DNA of 36,436 nucleotides from JANQIV01 sp050117315 (GTDB lineage: Bacteria > Bacteroidota > Ignavibacteria > Ignavibacteriales > Melioribacteraceae), in the NCBI GenBank assembly GCA_050117315.1, contig JASFMY010000059.1, positions 1-36,436 of the forward strand, given 5' to 3'. Numbering within the stretch: the first letter of the stretch is position 1; each line of letters begins with the position of its first letter. Positions 34,534 to 36,436 of this stretch are shown piece after piece. The notes under the pieces were generated by a model. That model ran no database searches. It was not told where the DNA came from and saw nothing but the letters and a program-made list of their open reading frames with translations. Both the position numbers and the translations under genes were made by a program.

Positions 34534-34565
34534 TTTTTTATATAAACAATAAATTTCTATATTTG
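34534..34565 (+). promoter_or_regulatory. candidate promoter of tRNA-Ser (TATATTTG box)
   Basis: TATATTTG at 34558-34565 fits TAnnTTTG and lies 30 nt before the tRNA. A T-rich block at 34534-34539 is at the right distance for the upstream box, but the G of TTTG is missing. Confidence 0.45.
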
Positions 34566-34595
34566 TATTCTCTTTAAAAAGCTGACAACACTCAT

Positions 34596-34685
<90 letters not shown>

Positions 34686-34696
34686 ACTAAAAATAG

Positions 34697-34740
34697 AAAA
34701 CCCGATCACAGCAATTATAAACTGTTTTCGGGTTTTTTGT
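34697..34740 (+). terminator. terminator of tRNA-Ser
   Basis: AAAACCCGA (34697-34705) pairs with TCGGGTTTT (34728-34736), followed by TTGTTTTT, 12 nt after the tRNA. Confidence 0.8.
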
Positions 34741-34791
34741 TTTTAAAAGTGTGTGATAAAGGGGTTAAAAAGGGGTGGTTAAAATAGCTGT

Positions 34792-34835
34792 TAGTCCCAA
34801 TTTGGTCTCAAAGTAGTCCCAAAATAGTCCCAATA
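34792..34835. repeat. four 11-bp iterons (TAGTCCCAAnn)
   Basis: Four consecutive 11-bp units, TAGTCCCAATT, TGGTCTCAAAG, TAGTCCCAAAA and TAGTCCCAATA, sit between tRNA-Ser and the zinc-ribbon gene. One helical turn per unit places all copies on one face of the DNA. This fits a multi-site protein-binding region, such as recombinase arm sites of the integrated element. Confidence 0.75.
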
Positions 34836-34861
34836 AAAATTGTAGAAAACAAAAAACAGCC

Positions 34862-35209
34862 CTAACAGCCACCCACATTTTTTGCTATTTTTTCGAGCTT
34901 ATAATATGCTTTCTCAGTTATTGATAATTCATTAATTATCAAATGCTTTGGAATATTCAACTCATACAGTTGCAAAAATATTACTAGAACTTTAAAGTCC
35001 ACTCTAAGATTTTCTAATATACTATATTTCCTTTTGTTCCATTCTCTCTGACAATTGTAACATTTTATTTTTCCCCTTCTTACGTTACCTAACGAATTAC
35101 TTTCGCAATAAATACAATTATCAAAGCGTTGAAGTAACCCAATGTTTATTAGGTATTCTTCAATGCTGCTTTCGTCTTGTAATACTTCAATTAAATTAAT
35201 TATTTTCAT
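34862..35209 (-). CDS. zinc-ribbon plus helix-turn-helix protein, IS1595-transposase-N-terminus-like
   Basis: 115 aa. A four-cysteine ribbon (CIYC near residue 32, CYNC near 50) is followed by a helical segment (YELNIPKHLIINELSITEKAYYKLEKIA) resembling the DNA-binding N-terminus of IS1595-type transposases. The catalytic part is absent: the frame ends 25 nt before the 11-bp iterons. It may be a stand-alone DNA-binding protein of the element or a transposase remnant. The ATG has AGAGG 4 nt upstream, and the gene follows the integrase remnant on the same strand. Confidence 0.65.
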   Translation of the reverse strand: MKIINLIEVLQDESSIEEYLINIGLLQRFDNCIYCESNSLGNVRRGKIKCYNCQREWNKRKYSILENLRVDFKVLVIFLQLYELNIPKHLIINELSITEKAYYKLEKIAKNVGGC

Positions 35210-35225
35210 AATACCTCTTTAAAAT

Positions 35226-35253
35226 AAAAAAGCTACCTCTTTTGAAGTAGCTT
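35226..35253 (-). terminator. terminator overlapping the integrase end
   Basis: AAGCTAC and GTAGCTT (35253-35247 and 35236-35230) pair across a 10-nt loop, and TTTTATTTT follows on the minus strand. The integrase stop codon lies inside the stem. It separates integrase from the zinc-ribbon gene. Confidence 0.8.
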
Positions 35254-35907
35254 CTTGTGAATATTAATTTTTGTTCTAAGTTTCATTTCTAATATTTCTT
35301 TAACAATTTTCTCTGGCAAATATTTATCGAGTTGGCTAATCTTACTATGAAGATTTAACGGATCAACTTTTGTGTAATGGTCTGTTACTGAATCTGGTTT
35401 GTGACCAAGTAAATACTGCCTATCAGTATAATCAACATCATTCTTCTTCAAAAAAGTAGAGTATGTATGGCGCCACTTATGTAAAGTAGCATTCTTTGTA
35501 ATTCCTGCTTCTTTTGCAATTTCTTTACAACGTCTTAGCATACTTCGCTCTGTTAATGATTTACCTTTAGCATTCGAGAAAACATATTCTGAATTCGATC
35601 TAGCTTGTTTACTAATCAATAACTTGTGCAACAAGTTTGACATTGGTATATCTCTTTCGGAACTATATGTTTTAGTTTCAAATTCGTCGTAGGTGCGAAT
35701 CATAATTAGTTTGTTTCTAATATCTATACTATCCTTCCATTTTAGCGAACTAAATTCCTCAATTCGGCAACCAGTAAGAAATAAACCAATGAATGCTTCA
35801 ATTAAATATTGATCCATTTCTTGAGAAAAGAATAAATGAATTTCTTCTTCATTATAAGCTTTCAGAATATCAAAAACGGACTTAATGATTAGACCAATAT
35901 ATCACAG
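35233..35907 (-). pseudogene. tyrosine recombinase/integrase, N-terminally truncated
   Basis: The catalytic domain is complete: Arg in LFLTGCRIEEF, the HKWRHTYSTF box with His and Arg, LGHK, and the nucleophile Tyr in DHYTKVD. Upstream of the ATG at 35817 the frame stays open through KSVFDILKAYNEEEIHLFF, the linker that normally joins the SAM-like DNA-binding domain, and then meets TGA near 35908. The N-terminal core-binding domain and a proper start are missing. A 194-aa product from 35817 is possible but would hardly recombine DNA. Its position 550 bp from tRNA-Ser suggests an element once integrated there. Confidence 0.8.
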
Positions 35908-35986
35908 ACTCATAAATCGAATCCACGCGCATATATGCATATGTTTTACAGCATATACAGTTTATAAAAAGTTGGAAAGGTTACTA

Positions 35987-36139
35987 ATGGTAAATCAAAT
36001 AAATGTAAGTGTTGGCAATGCAATCGAAGAAATCAAAGATATTCATCAGCTTACATACTTTTTGCTCAAATTAAAAGAACCTAAAGTTAAACTCTTGAAA
36101 TTAAATGGAATCCGAAAACAAATCTTGAATGTAATTTGA
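35987..36139 (+). CDS. possible 50-aa protein, unknown
   Basis: A short frame (MVNQINVSVGNAIEEIKDI... ending KQILNVI) has GGAAAGG 6 nt before its ATG. It is divergent from the integrase remnant, the place where excisionase-like genes often sit, but I recognise no family. It may be chance. Confidence 0.35.
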   Translation: MVNQINVSVGNAIEEIKDIHQLTYFLLKLKEPKVKLLKLNGIRKQILNVI

Positions 36140-36308
36140 GTTTGGGTGCTGCATCGCACAATACAGGACAGATTCCCATTCAGTGACGAAACCAACATAA
36201 CCGGTCTCTACCCTTGTTCAAAAACCCATCCCCTAGGCTTTAAGCCGGAATAACCTATACTATGTCATTCCCGCACGTATTAAGCGGGAATCTCTTAATT
36301 TTAGATTC
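36140..36308. other. gap with one REP-like hairpin
   Basis: ATTCCCGC (36267-36274) and GCGGGAAT (36284-36291) form a perfect 8-bp stem with a 9-nt loop, preceded by GTC, as in common palindromic repeats. I see no gene in the gap. Confidence 0.55.
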
Positions 36309-36309
36309 C

Positions 36310-36436
36310 TGTATAGTCCTGAAATAGGTTGACAAAAAAAGTCAACCAAAAACAGGACAAAAAATGAAAAAAGAAAAATCACAACATTACAGCGAGCAGT
36401 TCAAAAGGCAAGTAGTCCAAGATGTATTAGAAGGAA
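36310..36436 (+). mobile_element. IS3-family element, left end only
   Basis: TGTATAGTCCTGAAATAGG starting at 36310 looks like the terminal region of IS3-family elements, followed by the orfA start. The rest lies beyond the window. A large hairpin (36316-36358) sits between the end and the orfA start codon. Confidence 0.7.
36364..36436 (+). CDS. IS3-family transposase OrfA, partial
   Basis: The first 24 residues (MKKEKSQHYSEQFKRQVVQD...) match the start of IS3-type OrfA helix-turn-helix proteins (YSxEFKxxVVxxxLEG). The gene runs off the window end. AGGA at 36354-36357 is 6 nt before the ATG but lies in the 3' arm of a perfect stem with GTCCTG (36316-36321), so translation of read-through transcripts should be blocked. 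Confidence 0.75.
   Translation, partial: MKKEKSQHYSEQFKRQVVQDVLEG

Overview
The window looks like a piece of an AT-rich chromosome from the Bacteroidota/Chlorobiota/Ignavibacteriota side of the bacterial tree. The evidence is the protein flavour (a DUF4835 lipoprotein-like gene, a DUF4249 lipoprotein next to a TonB-dependent receptor with a carboxypeptidase-regulatory domain, a type IX secretion C-terminal sorting domain, a 23S-intervening-sequence-type four-helix-bundle gene) and, upstream of both tRNA genes, promoter boxes of the Bacteroidota TAnnTTTG kind. Placement within Ignavibacteria is my inference from overall resemblance, not from a search.

Left part (1-7600): a degenerate ~21-bp tandem array, tRNA-Phe on the minus strand with promoter and terminator, then minus-strand housekeeping genes. 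A tightly overlapping set (PfkB sugar kinase, mtnA, recO, htrA) ends in a terminator; aroC follows, coupled by a TAATG junction to a metallo-beta-lactamase-fold hydrolase. A Nudix hydrolase stands just upstream.

Envelope block (7679-15242): a very large secreted beta-barrel-like protein, a DUF4835 protein, and a divergent pair made of a PorV/PorQ-like barrel and a helix-hairpin-helix outer-membrane protein that overlap by 8 nt. Together with a decayed gene carrying a type IX sorting domain at 26.6-28.0 kb, they point to an organism with type IX secretion.

Tricarboxylate block (15298-26622): an orphan sensor histidine kinase with an ABC-substrate-binding-type sensor is divergent from a plus-strand cluster: NADP-type isocitrate dehydrogenase, an HD-domain protein with an altered HD motif, a homoaconitase-like aconitase, an unknown 169-aa protein, an MmgE/PrpD dehydratase, a CitD-CitE fusion, a four-helix-bundle cassette, and CitF. 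The common theme is cleavage or formation of citrate-like acids and their conversion to 2-oxoacids. A palindromic candidate operator and a UUCG hairpin lie in the divergent control region. Three spacers of the cluster carry the same AATTG-rich flanking sequences, only one of which still contains the four-helix gene. This is the most interesting part of the window.

Right part (26623-36436): a decayed Kelch/YCF48/T9SS gene abuts citF antisense, followed by a ~23-bp tandem array and a GC-rich palindromic repeat. Then comes a minus-strand outer-membrane uptake operon (TonB receptor, DUF4249 lipoprotein, PEGA-plus-propeller lipoprotein). The last 3 kb is mobile-element debris: an IS630 deletion derivative with both ends and TA duplication, tRNA-Ser, four 11-bp iterons, a zinc-ribbon protein, a truncated tyrosine recombinase, and the start of an IS3-family element whose transposase ribosome-binding site is buried in a hairpin.
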